Shown here: piece by piece, positions 9,012-16,054 of the stretch
How positions within the stretch are numbered: position 1 is the first letter of the stretch
How the letters are laid out: each line of letters starts with the position of its first letter
Origin: CAZHZT01 sp964537285
GTDB lineage: Bacteria; Bacteroidota; Bacteroidia; Chitinophagales; Saprospiraceae
Direction of reading: 5' to 3'
NCBI GenBank assembly: GCA_964537285.1
Contig: CAZHZT010000040.1
Coordinates: forward strand, 1 to 39,948
Length of the DNA: 39,948 bases
The notes under the pieces: model-generated
Seen by the model: the letters and a program-made list of their open reading frames with translations, nothing else
Database searches by the model: none
What the model was told of the DNA's origin: nothing
Program-made: the position numbers and the translations under genes

Positions 9012-9626
9012 ATGGAAAAATATCTGGACGGTTTACTATTGCAAGATTTGGTACTCATTGTGCTCGGAACGCTTATGTTCCTGGTTCTTTTGGGGGCTTT
9101 GGTACTCAATATTCTTCGAAGAGAACCCCTTAATAAGTTTCAGATTTTGGGGTTTATCATTCCTGCTGTGATGATTGCTTACCCAAGTATTCAAAAAATG
9201 GCTTTCTCAAAAGATATGATAGAGCTGGAAAAAATGACTACCAGGGTAGTTGAAGCACCTGAAGATACTATGGCCCTTCAAGCATTGGAGAAGAAAACAC
9301 AAGAAGTAGAAAGCCGAAAGCCAAGTTCGCCTGATAACCTGGCAAAATTGAGTAAATCGAACTATTTACTTGGCCATAAGGATAAGGCAAAGATGTATGC
9401 AGATTCAGCACTTAACAGAAGTAAGAACATTACCGATGCCAAAGCCGTCCGATCGGCTATTGACCTTCAGGATAATTTGGAGCAACTGAAAAATAATCCA
9501 GATGATACCGAGCAAATGAAAAAAGCACAAGAAAACTTTCAAACCCTGAAAGGGCTTCCTATCGATAAAAAATCAATGGAAATTTATATCAAACCTCTCA
9601 AGGGAATAAACAAAACGGAGAAATAA
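9012..9626 (+). CDS. Small membrane protein with helical cytoplasmic or periplasmic tail, unknown function
   Basis: The 204-residue protein has two hydrophobic segments: about 10-34 (LVLIVLGTLMFLVLLGALVL) and about 43-58 (FQILGFIIPAVMIAYPS). A hydrophilic helix-rich tail of about 140 residues follows. The tail has short TPR-like features (LAKLSKSNYLLGHKDKAKMY, ADSALNRSKNITDAKAV) but no family that I recognise. It is a single gene between the divergent secreted-protein gene and enoyl-CoA hydratase, with repeats on both sides. The ATG at 9012 is the only sensible start. Confidence 0.7.
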   Translation: MEKYLDGLLLQDLVLIVLGTLMFLVLLGALVLNILRREPLNKFQILGFIIPAVMIAYPSIQKMAFSKDMIELEKMTTRVVEAPEDTMALQALEKKTQEVESRKPSSPDNLAKLSKSNYLLGHKDKAKMYADSALNRSKNITDAKAVRSAIDLQDNLEQLKNNPDDTEQMKKAQENFQTLKGLPIDKKSMEIYIKPLKGINKTEK

Positions 9627-9637
9627 AAAAAAAGGCC

Positions 9638-9746
9638 TTCTTTGACAAATTGTGTGGAACTTCAAAATGATAAGCCTTGAATGCTCTTGTGGCTGAAAAG
9701 ATTATCATTTTGAAGTTCCATTTTTTCACAATTTATGTCAAAGAAC
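9638..9746 (+). mobile_element. MITE-like fold-back element, complete
   Basis: Same family as 2624-2732 and same orientation, beginning TTCTTTGACAAATTGTG and ending ATGTCAAAGAAC, with inner arms GGAACTTCAAAATGATAA and TTATCATTTTGAAGTTCC. It starts 12 bases after the stop of the small membrane protein and ends 53 bases before the enoyl-CoA hydratase ATG. The flanks are A-rich, so a target duplication cannot be judged. Confidence 0.85.
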
Positions 9747-9799
9747 TAAAAAACTGTATTTTCACCGCTATTAATGCATAAACAAAATCCCTTACAGTA

Positions 9800-10582
9800 A
9801 TGAAATATGAAAATCTAATTATTTCGGAAGCGGAAGACATTTTGACCCTTACTATTAGCCGGCCTAAAGCATTGAATGCACTCAATAACCGGACAATGGA
9901 AGAGTTAAATCATTTTTTTAGCGAAGATGCTCCGCTGAGAAAAAACATAATCGGAATTATCATCACAGGTAGTGGTGAAAAAGCTTTTGTTGCCGGAGCG
10001 GATATCAAGGAGTTTATTAGCTTGGATAATGCCTCCGGAACACAGATGTCGCTGAAAGGTCAGGAAACTTTCTTCTTAATAGAGCGATTTAGCAAGCCTG
10101 TTATCGCAGCTATCAATGGCTTTGCTTTGGGTGGAGGGTGCGAACTAGCCATGTCATGTCATTTGAGGATAGCGTCAGAAAATGCTCGTTTAGGCCAACC
10201 GGAAGTTAACCTGGGAATCATTCCCGGATACGGAGGAACACAACGGCTGATACAATATATAGGTAAGGGTAAAGCAATGGAGTTATTGATGACGGCAGAC
10301 ATGCTCAAGGCTGACGAAGCGCTTCAGCTGGGCTTGCTTAATCATGTCGTCCTTGCAGACCAACTTATGGATAAGGCAAAATCCTTGTTAAAGAAAATCG
10401 CTGCTAAAGGCCCCGTGGCCATCGCAAAAATTATTGAGTGTGTTAATGGCTACTTCTCTCATTCAACCGATGGATTTGTAAAAGAAGTGCAAGATTTTGG
10501 CCATACTGCCGGAACCTCTGATTTTAAAGAAGGCATCAACGCTTTTGTAGAAAAAAGAACAGCTGACTTTAAAGGAAAATAG
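9800..10582 (+). CDS. Enoyl-CoA hydratase/isomerase (crotonase) family
   Basis: The 260-residue length is typical of crotonases. The oxyanion-hole motifs are visible as AFVAGADIKEF (about 68-78) and NGFALGGGCELAM (about 105-117). The two catalytic glutamates of hydratases are present in GGCELA and in GQPEVNLGIIPGYGGTQRL (about 133-151). Enoyl-CoA hydratases add water to trans-2-enoyl-CoA in fatty-acid beta-oxidation; with both glutamates kept, true hydratase activity is likely, though the exact substrate is open. The product should be cytoplasmic. The gene appears to be monocistronic: a MITE lies upstream and a long perfect palindrome lies directly after its stop codon. Confidence 0.93.
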   Translation: MKYENLIISEAEDILTLTISRPKALNALNNRTMEELNHFFSEDAPLRKNIIGIIITGSGEKAFVAGADIKEFISLDNASGTQMSLKGQETFFLIERFSKPVIAAINGFALGGGCELAMSCHLRIASENARLGQPEVNLGIIPGYGGTQRLIQYIGKGKAMELLMTADMLKADEALQLGLLNHVVLADQLMDKAKSLLKKIAAKGPVAIAKIIECVNGYFSHSTDGFVKEVQDFGHTAGTSDFKEGINAFVEKRTADFKGK

Positions 10583-10587
10583 CTCGT

Positions 10588-10679
10588 TCAATCGGCCCAT
10601 TATATCAAAAAAGGCTTGTGTAAGTGGTTTTTCTCAAAACCACTTACACAAGCCTTTTTTGATATAATGGGCCGATTGA
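10588..10679. terminator. Long perfect palindrome after the enoyl-CoA hydratase gene (44-bp arms)
   Basis: Arms 10588-10631 and 10636-10679 are fully complementary with a 4-base loop (TCTC). The hairpin begins 5 bases after the stop codon. Each arm contains an A-run or T-run (TCAAAAAAGGC / GCCTTTTTTGA), so it could terminate transcription in either direction. The stem is far longer than a normal terminator and its sequence is not repeated elsewhere in the window. Confidence 0.75.
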
Positions 10680-10747
10680 GATTAAGAACGATCTTTTAAA
10701 ACTTTTTTCAGTCAATATCGGTTGTCTAATTAGAAAAAATCTAAATA

Positions 10748-11758
10748 ATGATAGAGACTGATATTCTGATTATTGGTGCAGGACCCTGTGGACTTTTTAC
10801 GGTTTTTGAGGCTGGGTTGTTAAAACTTCGTTGCCATCTGATAGATGCTTTACCACAAGCCGGAGGACAGTTAACTGAAATATATCCGAAAAAGCCGATT
10901 TATGATATACCCGGTTGCCCTGAAATATTGGCTGGGGACCTGGTAGAGAATCTGCTCAAACAAGCTCGCCCCTTCAAGCCAGGATTCACGCTTGGAGAAA
11001 GGGCTGAAACCGTTCGTAAATTAGAGGACGAACGCTTCGAAGTAGTTACTAACAAAGGCACCGTTCATAGAGCACCTGTGATTGCTATCGCAGGTGGCCT
11101 GGGAAGCTTTGAACCTCGTAAACCGCCCATCGAAAATATTTCCAAATTCGAAGATAGCGGCGTGGATTATATGGTGAAGGATCCCGAAAAGTATCGTGGA
11201 AAAAAACTGATCATTGCGGGAGGAGGAGATTCAGCCCTCGATTGGACCCTCTACCTGTCTGAAGTAGCCGATGATGTTACCCTCGTACATCGTAGGCAAG
11301 GTTTTCGTGGTGCACTGGATTCCGTTGAAAAAGTTAAAAAACTCAGCCAGGAGGGCAAGATCAACCTGATCACAGATGCTCAGGTAGTGGCCCTTGATGG
11401 CAATGGCCGTCTGAACCGTGTACAAATCAAGCATAAAACTCAAGGTGAGTGGTTTACCGATACTGATCATTTTCTGCCCCTTTTCGGCCTTTCTCCTAAA
11501 CTAGGGCCAATAGCGGATTGGGGGCTGGGCATAAAGAAAAATGCCATAGAAGTAGATACCGTCGATTACAGCACAAATGTCCCTGGCATTTACGCAATTG
11601 GAGACATTAATACCTACGAAGGCAAATTGAAGCTTATCCTATGTGGATTTCACGAAGCAACACTAATGGTGCAATCCGCTTACAAACGAATTCATCCGGA
11701 TAAGAAATTATCTTTTAAATACACCACCGTTACGGGGGTATCTGGCTTTAACGAATAA
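10748..11758 (+). CDS. Ferredoxin--NADP(+) reductase, thioredoxin-reductase-like type
   Basis: The 336-residue flavoprotein has the FAD-binding motif IGAGPCGLF near the N-terminus, a NADPH-binding Rossmann motif GGGDSALDW (about 158-166) followed by HRRQGFRG, and the C-terminal FAD motif YAIGDINTYEGKLKLIL. It lacks the CxxC redox pair of thioredoxin reductase, which is characteristic of the YumC-type ferredoxin/flavodoxin-NADP reductases. A [2Fe-2S] ferredoxin gene follows immediately and is the probable electron partner. The pair would move electrons between NADPH and ferredoxin-dependent enzymes in the cytoplasm. Confidence 0.93.
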   Translation: MIETDILIIGAGPCGLFTVFEAGLLKLRCHLIDALPQAGGQLTEIYPKKPIYDIPGCPEILAGDLVENLLKQARPFKPGFTLGERAETVRKLEDERFEVVTNKGTVHRAPVIAIAGGLGSFEPRKPPIENISKFEDSGVDYMVKDPEKYRGKKLIIAGGGDSALDWTLYLSEVADDVTLVHRRQGFRGALDSVEKVKKLSQEGKINLITDAQVVALDGNGRLNRVQIKHKTQGEWFTDTDHFLPLFGLSPKLGPIADWGLGIKKNAIEVDTVDYSTNVPGIYAIGDINTYEGKLKLILCGFHEATLMVQSAYKRIHPDKKLSFKYTTVTGVSGFNE

Positions 11759-11770
11759 AATGTATATTTG
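11741..11770 (+). promoter_or_regulatory. Candidate Bacteroidota promoter for the ferredoxin gene
   Basis: TATATTTG (11763-11770) followed by CA fits the Bacteroidota -7 consensus TAnnTTTG. TCTG at 11741-11744 lies 18 bases upstream, near the spacing of the -33 element, but is only an approximate match. It overlaps the 3' end of the reductase gene. If used, the transcript would have a very short leader before the ferredoxin ATG at 11786 or 11795. Confidence 0.45.
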
Positions 11771-11785
11771 CATTCCATCTTATAT

Positions 11786-12130
11786 ATGATTAAAATGGTA
11801 GACCTAGATATAAAAATTAAAGTAACGGATCGTCAAGGAAATTCCCTTGAACTGGAAGCGCCAACAGATATGCATCTTAACCTCATGGAGGTACTCAAAA
11901 TGCATGAATTACCTGTTGAAGGTACTTGTGGCGGCATGGCACTTTGCTCAACTTGCCACGTTTACATAAAGTCGGATCACCAGATACCGGAGATGAAAGA
12001 GAATGAAGAAGAAATGCTTGATCAGGCATTTTTTGTTGAGGATGATAGCCGCTTGGCATGCCAAATATTTATCACAAAGGAATTAGACGGGCTGGAACTC
12101 CAACTCGCTCCTGAAGACGAGAGCGAATAG
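11786..12130 (+). CDS. [2Fe-2S] ferredoxin, adrenodoxin-like
   Basis: I place the start at ATG 11786 (MIKMVDLDIKIK), giving 114 residues; ATG 11795 is equally possible. The beta-grasp fold is suggested by the N-terminal strands. The cluster ligands are CGGMALCSTC (Cys48, Cys54, Cys57) and Cys92 in RLACQI, a C-x5-C-x2-C ... C pattern typical of adrenodoxin/Fdx ferredoxins. The C-terminus is very acidic (LAPEDESE), as is usual for partner docking. It lies 27 bases after the reductase gene, so the two probably form an electron-transfer pair. Such ferredoxins serve cytochrome P450s, Fe-S cluster assembly or desaturases; the client is not visible here. Confidence 0.92.
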   Translation: MIKMVDLDIKIKVTDRQGNSLELEAPTDMHLNLMEVLKMHELPVEGTCGGMALCSTCHVYIKSDHQIPEMKENEEEMLDQAFFVEDDSRLACQIFITKELDGLELQLAPEDESE

Positions 12131-12197
12131 TCTTGCTCTCCATCAACAGCTAAAGGATAAGTCTAATATGTTACAAATAAACGATTGAAAATTTTTA

Positions 12198-12308
12198 CGT
12201 TCTTTGACAAATTGTGTGGAACTTCAAAATGATACTCCTTGAATGCCCTTGTGGCTGAAAGGGATATCATTTTGAACTTCCATTTTTTCACAATTTATGT
12301 CAAAGAAG
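12198..12308 (+). mobile_element. MITE-like fold-back element, complete, with 11-bp target duplication
   Basis: Begins CGTTCTTTGACAAATTGTG and ends ATGTCAAAGAAG. GAAAATTTTTA abuts both ends (12187-12197 and 12309-12319), an 11-bp duplication identical in length to the one at 2624-2732. The inner arms carry one mismatch (ACTTC against AACTT) compared with the family. Confidence 0.88.
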
Positions 12309-12329
12309 GAAAATTTTTATCGGAACTTA

Positions 12330-12362
12330 TTTGACTTTTTAATAGAATTATGTTTATCTTAC
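12330..12362 (+). promoter_or_regulatory. Candidate promoter upstream of the structured leader
   Basis: TTTG (12330-12333) and TATCTTAC (12355-12362) are separated by 21 bases, close to the -33/-7 arrangement of Bacteroidota promoters, although the -7 box matches TAnnTTTG imperfectly at its last bases. It lies just outside the MITE and could drive the leader or RNA at 12368-12510 and the HU/SPOR gene. Confidence 0.35.
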
Positions 12363-12367
12363 ATGTT

Positions 12368-12510
12368 TTAAAGCAGATAGGCCTTTGAAGAATTAAAATT
12401 CTGCACCTCTCGCAACGGTGATTTAGTTTAGTTGCCTGCAATTCTGTAAAGCAATAATAAAAATTGTGTTTCCTCTTCCTGGAAAAGGCGACCGGTAAAT
12501 AATTTAAATA
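12368..12510 (+). ncRNA. Possible structured RNA or long leader, unidentified
   Basis: The gap 12131-12670 has no gene. After the MITE, this part shows several complementary blocks: GCCTTT (12381-12386) with AAAGGC (12484-12489), AGAATT with AATTCT around a 2-base loop, and GCAAC with GTTGC around a 14-base loop. I could not match it to a known riboswitch, 6S, SRP or RNase P pattern. It may be an independent small RNA or the 5' leader of the HU/SPOR gene. From 12511 to 12670 the DNA is A+T-rich with a small hairpin GTCGATTTCGAC near the start codon. Confidence 0.28.
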
Positions 12511-12670
12511 TTAAATTTAAGCATTAACTATAGAAAATGAAAATCTTTTTCCAAAGGTTTTCGTAAAATTGTGTTGAGCACTGCTATTAAGTCTCAATGC
12601 TTAGTGATATAGCATTCAAAAAATTGTGTGTACCCAAAAAAGTCGATTTCGACGAAAAGAACAGTAGGAT

Positions 12671-13738
12671 ATGAACATTGATGTTGCATCTGGAATTAGT
12701 GATTTGTTGTATACGTATGAGTCGGTGATCATACCGGGCTTAGGTGCCATCGTTTCTACTTATAAACCCGCCACCATTGATCACGTTCAAGGGCTTATTC
12801 ATCCTCCTTCGAAGCAGCTTTCATTTAATGAGCATATGGTAACCAATGACGGAGTCCTTTACCTTCAATTGATGACGGTTTACCATATTACCGAAGATCA
12901 AGCAAAAAAAGCTGTTCGGAATTTTGTTCAGGAGGTAATGGAAAAACTTAGAGAACGTGAAATCGTCGTTCTTCCTAAAGTTGGCAGGTTGTATCAGGAT
13001 TATGAACACAATATGCAGTTCCTCCAGGATAGTACCAACTTCAACAGAGAAGTGTATGGCCTCCCGACTGTTCATTTCTACCCGATTTTAAAAGCAAAAG
13101 AAAACTCTGAGTCTAAAACGCTTGCTATAACTTCTTCTATTTCAAGGCCAACTACCCGAAGAAAAGGGCGTTTCAATAAAGTGCTTGCTACTGCTCTTCC
13201 AATCACCTTTGTATTAATAATCGGAAGTGTAGGCTATTTCTATATTCATCAGCAAAGAACATCAAATGGATTGATCGAAGAAATTCAACGAATTCCTGCA
13301 GAATTGCGCTTGAATGAAAAGCCAGAATCTGAAGTAACTCCGTTTATTGACGATATTTATATAGATGCTTCCATTGTCGAAAAAGAAAGTCCAAAGAAAA
13401 AACAAACTGTTGAGCGAAATGTAGACCGCCTGTTGGAAAAAGAAAACGGAAATATGCTAGATGCCCCAACCGATAGACGTGAAGAAACCTTAGGGCCAAA
13501 CCAAAAAATGTGTGTTATCATTATTGGTCAATTCAAAAATAAAAACGGGGTGGACAGGAGAATCAAGGAAATCTACAAAATTGGGTTTGAGCCTTATCAC
13601 AGCATCAACCCGAATAATGGCTTACATATGGTTGGCGTTCAGTTCGTTTATGAACAGGAGAAAGATATTAATACCACTCTAAAATACCTTCGACTTCGCT
13701 TCGAGACTTCCGCTTGGATTCTTAAACCTAAAAAATGA
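12671..13738 (+). CDS. HU-CCDC81 and SPOR domain membrane protein
   Basis: The 355-residue protein begins with an HU-like DNA-binding-fold region of the Bacteroidota HU-CCDC81 type (about 1-140; YESVIIPGLGAIVSTYKPA and VVLPKVGRLYQD). One membrane helix follows (about 172-193, LATALPITFVLIIGSVGYFY). The periplasmic part has a Lys/Glu-rich linker and a C-terminal SPOR-like domain (about 275-350, CVIIIGQFKNKNGVDRRIKE). SPOR domains bind denuded peptidoglycan at division sites, so a role at the septum or in envelope organisation is likely. Its TGA overlaps the kdsA ATG by 4 bases. Confidence 0.82.
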   Translation: MNIDVASGISDLLYTYESVIIPGLGAIVSTYKPATIDHVQGLIHPPSKQLSFNEHMVTNDGVLYLQLMTVYHITEDQAKKAVRNFVQEVMEKLREREIVVLPKVGRLYQDYEHNMQFLQDSTNFNREVYGLPTVHFYPILKAKENSESKTLAITSSISRPTTRRKGRFNKVLATALPITFVLIIGSVGYFYIHQQRTSNGLIEEIQRIPAELRLNEKPESEVTPFIDDIYIDASIVEKESPKKKQTVERNVDRLLEKENGNMLDAPTDRREETLGPNQKMCVIIIGQFKNKNGVDRRIKEIYKIGFEPYHSINPNNGLHMVGVQFVYEQEKDINTTLKYLRLRFETSAWILKPKK

Positions 13739-14553
13739 CTGTAAAAAGTTTTCCTAAAATCAAACATGCTGATAAAGGGAATTTTTTCCTCATCGCAGGG
13801 CCTTGTGCGATTGAAGATCGTGACATGGCGCTCCAAATCGCCGAGTCTGTCTTGACTCTGTGCGATCAATTGGAAATTCCTTTTATTTTTAAAGGTTCTT
13901 ATCGAAAAGCAAATCGTTCCAGGCTGGATTCATTCACAGGAATTGGGGATGAAAAAGCTTTAAATATTCTCGCTGAAGTGGGTAATACCTTTGATATACC
14001 TGTAACTACTGATATCCACAAAGATGAAGAAGCTGAAATCGCTGCCAATTACGTGGATGTCCTTCAAATTCCAGCTTTTTTATGCCGCCAGACAAGTCTT
14101 CTCGTGGCTGCTAGTAAAACAGGTAAGGTCGTAAATATAAAAAAAGGGCAATTCATGGGCCCTGCTTCTATGCGCTTTGCAGTGGATAAAGTGCAGGATT
14201 CTGGTAATCCTAATGTATTCCTTACGGAAAGAGGAACAACTTTCGGTTATCAGGATCTTATAATTGACTATCGCGGCATACCAGAAATGCAAGCCTTTAA
14301 TGTTCCGGTAATACTCGATTGTACCCATTCCCTCCAACAGCCCAATCAATCTGGCGGGGTTACCGGAGGTCGGCCGGCACTCATTGAAACAGTAGCTAAG
14401 GCTGGCATAGCTGTTGGAGCGGACGGCCTTTTTATGGAAACCCATCCCGAACCCTCTCAAGCTAAATCAGACGGTGCAAACATGCTTCCTCTCGATAAAC
14501 TTTCTTCAATACTTGAAAAGTTAGTACGGATTCGGCAAGCGGTTCTGTCTTAA
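13735..14553 (+). CDS. kdsA: 3-deoxy-8-phosphooctulonate synthase (KDO-8-phosphate synthase)
   Basis: The 272-residue enzyme condenses phosphoenolpyruvate with arabinose-5-phosphate, the committed step of KDO synthesis for lipopolysaccharide. Signature segments are FKGSYRKANRSRLDSF, TDIHKDEEAE, LQIPAFLCRQTSLL, VNIKKGQFMGP and DCTHSLQQPNQSGGVTGGRP. Cys24 in AGPCAIED occupies the position that is Asn in E. coli KdsA and Cys in Aquifex, so this should be the metal-dependent class. The start ATG overlaps the TGA of the HU/SPOR gene, implying coupled translation. A 66-bp perfect palindrome begins one base after the stop codon. Confidence 0.97.
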   Translation: MTVKSFPKIKHADKGNFFLIAGPCAIEDRDMALQIAESVLTLCDQLEIPFIFKGSYRKANRSRLDSFTGIGDEKALNILAEVGNTFDIPVTTDIHKDEEAEIAANYVDVLQIPAFLCRQTSLLVAASKTGKVVNIKKGQFMGPASMRFAVDKVQDSGNPNVFLTERGTTFGYQDLIIDYRGIPEMQAFNVPVILDCTHSLQQPNQSGGVTGGRPALIETVAKAGIAVGADGLFMETHPEPSQAKSDGANMLPLDKLSSILEKLVRIRQAVLS

Positions 14554-14554
14554 C

Positions 14555-14620
14555 GAGAAGAGATTATTTTTGGAAAGAGGCACGCGGCCGCGTGCCTCTT
14601 TCCAAAAATAATCTCTTCTC
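14555..14620. terminator. Perfect 66-bp palindrome after kdsA
   Basis: The two 33-base halves are exact reverse complements with no loop, centred between 14587 and 14588 on GGCACGCGGCCGCGTGCC. It begins one base after the kdsA stop. The tip resembles the hairpin at 26701-26749 (GGCACGCAGCCGAGTGCC). A termination role is inferred from position; there is no T-run after the hairpin. Confidence 0.75.
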
Positions 14621-14803
14621 AAGAATAGCGATAAAATGAAATACATCCTTTTGGGTTAGCGCTTGATTGCCAGGTTTTATTTGGCAAATAGTTGCAATTT
14701 TGTTAAAAAAAGCTTAAATTGAAGGAAAGAGTAGGCGATTTGGTCATTAAAACAGTCTAACCTATTGAAGAAACATCTATTTTATAATAAAACCGGAGGT
14801 GCC

Positions 14804-15235
14804 ATGAGAAAAAAATATTTTTTGAGTTGTCTTTTGTCAATTTGTACAATCAGTTTAATGTGGGGGCAGGAAGCAGAGAAAACCTTTGTTCAATCATTTA
14901 ACCTCCAAGGCAAAAAAGTTATTTATGCCGACCTGAACGGCGATGTTCAGGTGCAGGAATGGAATAATTCCGTCGTTAGAGTTCAAATGAACGTGAAGCT
15001 CGATAATGCGACTAATAGCATGCTGAAAGGCCTCGCTACAACAGGTCGATACGTTATTCGCCCCCAACTTGGTTTGGATGGGGTAACCGTTTCAACCCCC
15101 GGCCTCGAAAAAATGGTGAAATACGGCGGTGCAAAAATTGAAGAAAACGTAGTTTATACCATCTTTGTACCTAGTGATGTGGAAGTACAAATGAAGGGAG
15201 AAAGTAGCCTTAAGTCTACAGCTAAGTTGGATTAA
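14804..15235 (+). CDS. Small secreted protein, paralogue of the 15620 gene
   Basis: I chose ATG 14804 because an unusual strong ribosome-binding site, GGAGGT, lies 3 bases upstream; a TTG start at 14765 would extend the protein unnaturally before its signal peptide. The product is 143 residues with a signal peptide (MRKKYFLSCLLSICTISLMW, cut after GQ). The mature part is beta-rich (KKVIYADLNGDVQVQEWNNS), resembling the GIN/DUF4097 adhesin-like families, but I cannot assign it firmly. It shares the pattern QSF/QTF ... V.W ... V.M.VKL with the protein at 15620-16054, so the two are probably an old duplication. Its function is unknown. Confidence 0.68.
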   Translation: MRKKYFLSCLLSICTISLMWGQEAEKTFVQSFNLQGKKVIYADLNGDVQVQEWNNSVVRVQMNVKLDNATNSMLKGLATTGRYVIRPQLGLDGVTVSTPGLEKMVKYGGAKIEENVVYTIFVPSDVEVQMKGESSLKSTAKLD

Positions 15236-15280
15236 AATCTGTTAATCGGTTCGATATTGACAGCTTAAAATATTTTTTAT

Positions 15281-15374
15281 GTTGATTGACAAATTGTGCG
15301 GAACTTGCAACATGAGGCATCCCGAATTTTCGGGATGCCTCATGTTGCAAGTTCCATACAATTTATCAAAGAAC
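15281..15374 (+). mobile_element. MITE-like element with exchanged core, 10-bp target duplication
   Basis: The outer ends (GATTGACAAATTGTG and TTTATCAAAGAAC) are those of the 110-bp family. The centre instead is a perfect 27-bp-arm hairpin (15300-15326 and 15329-15355) with the tip ATCCCGAATTTTCGGGAT that occurs in other palindromes of this window. TATTTTTTAT abuts both ends (15271-15280 and 15375-15384). It lies after the stop of the first small secreted protein. Confidence 0.85.
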
Positions 15375-15395
15375 TATTTTTTATAAAGGCTAATC

Positions 15396-15511
15396 GGTCG
15401 TCCTAAAAAAGATAACGCAACTTTAAGTTGATAAATATAAATTTTCTTTTGGTTTGAAAGGAATTTTTATATTTATACCTTCAAAGTTGCGTTATCTTTT
15501 TTAGGACGACC
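15396..15511. repeat. Fold-back with perfect 29-bp arms
   Basis: Arms 15396-15424 and 15483-15511 (GGTCGTCCTAAAAAAGATAA at the outer left) are exact reverse complements. The 58-base interior is partly complementary as well (ATAAATATAAATTTT against a TTTTTATATTTAT block). The arm sequence is not seen elsewhere in the window. With the MITE variant at 15281-15374 it fills most of the 384-bp gap between the two related secreted-protein genes. No gene lies in the remainder. Confidence 0.85.
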
Positions 15512-15619
15512 TTTGTTATTTAGAGGCTTTGGATGAAATCATCTGGAACCTATTTTTAGAATAGAGTTTTAAATACGCTCTTGCTCTTTATTTAAGTGCT
15601 CTACCAAAAATTATTATAA

Positions 15620-16054
15620 ATGATATTCCCTAATCGGCTGTATATTTCTTTTTTTTTGATCATTAGTTTTGGTATTTTTTCGCCTCTAAAGGCACAAATA
15701 CAAAAAGTATTTCATCAAACCTTTGAAGTTTCAGATAGTGTAGAGGTAATAAGTTTGAACATTGTGGACCCCTTGGATGTAGAAAGCTGGGCGGGAAATC
15801 AAATCCTTGCCGAAATTAAACTTGAAATAAAATTCGGAACTCCCGGTATCTTGAAATTCTTACTGGACTCGGAACGCTATAATTTAGAAAGTGAAAGAGC
15901 AGGGGCATCTCTCTCTCTTGCTTCAAAGAACCCCAAGCGCAATCTTCTGAAAAATAAAGAAGAACAAATTATTAAAGAAATAATTAATATACGGTTGTTT
16001 GTTCCGGATGAATATGAATTGACTAATACGGGAGAGCTAAGGCGGAAAAAATGA
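15620..16054 (+). CDS. Small secreted protein, paralogue of the 14804 gene
   Basis: The 144-residue product has a signal peptide (about 1-25, ending SPLKAQ) and a beta-rich mature part with DVESWAGNQILAEIKLEIKF and LRLFVPDEY-like strands (INIRLFVPDEYEL). It matches the 14804 protein in length and layout: a QTF/QSF start, a Val-x-x-Trp strand, and a C-terminal VPxDxE strand. It is not a recognised family. Its stop overlaps the start of the COG2509 flavoprotein gene (ATGA), so the two are coupled. The C-terminus is short and basic (LRRKK). Confidence 0.65.
   Translation: MIFPNRLYISFFLIISFGIFSPLKAQIQKVFHQTFEVSDSVEVISLNIVDPLDVESWAGNQILAEIKLEIKFGTPGILKFLLDSERYNLESERAGASLSLASKNPKRNLLKNKEEQIIKEIINIRLFVPDEYELTNTGELRRKK

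Noticed and set aside
10588..10679. Long palindromes as ordinary rho-independent terminators only
   Set aside because: A termination role is plausible, but stems of 25-44 bp with perfect unique arms and usually no following T-run exceed the usual pattern, so termination alone does not explain them.
12368..12510. Assigning the structured region as 6S RNA, SRP RNA or a known riboswitch
   Set aside because: None of the diagnostic conserved sequences I know for those classes could be located, so it is left as an unidentified candidate.
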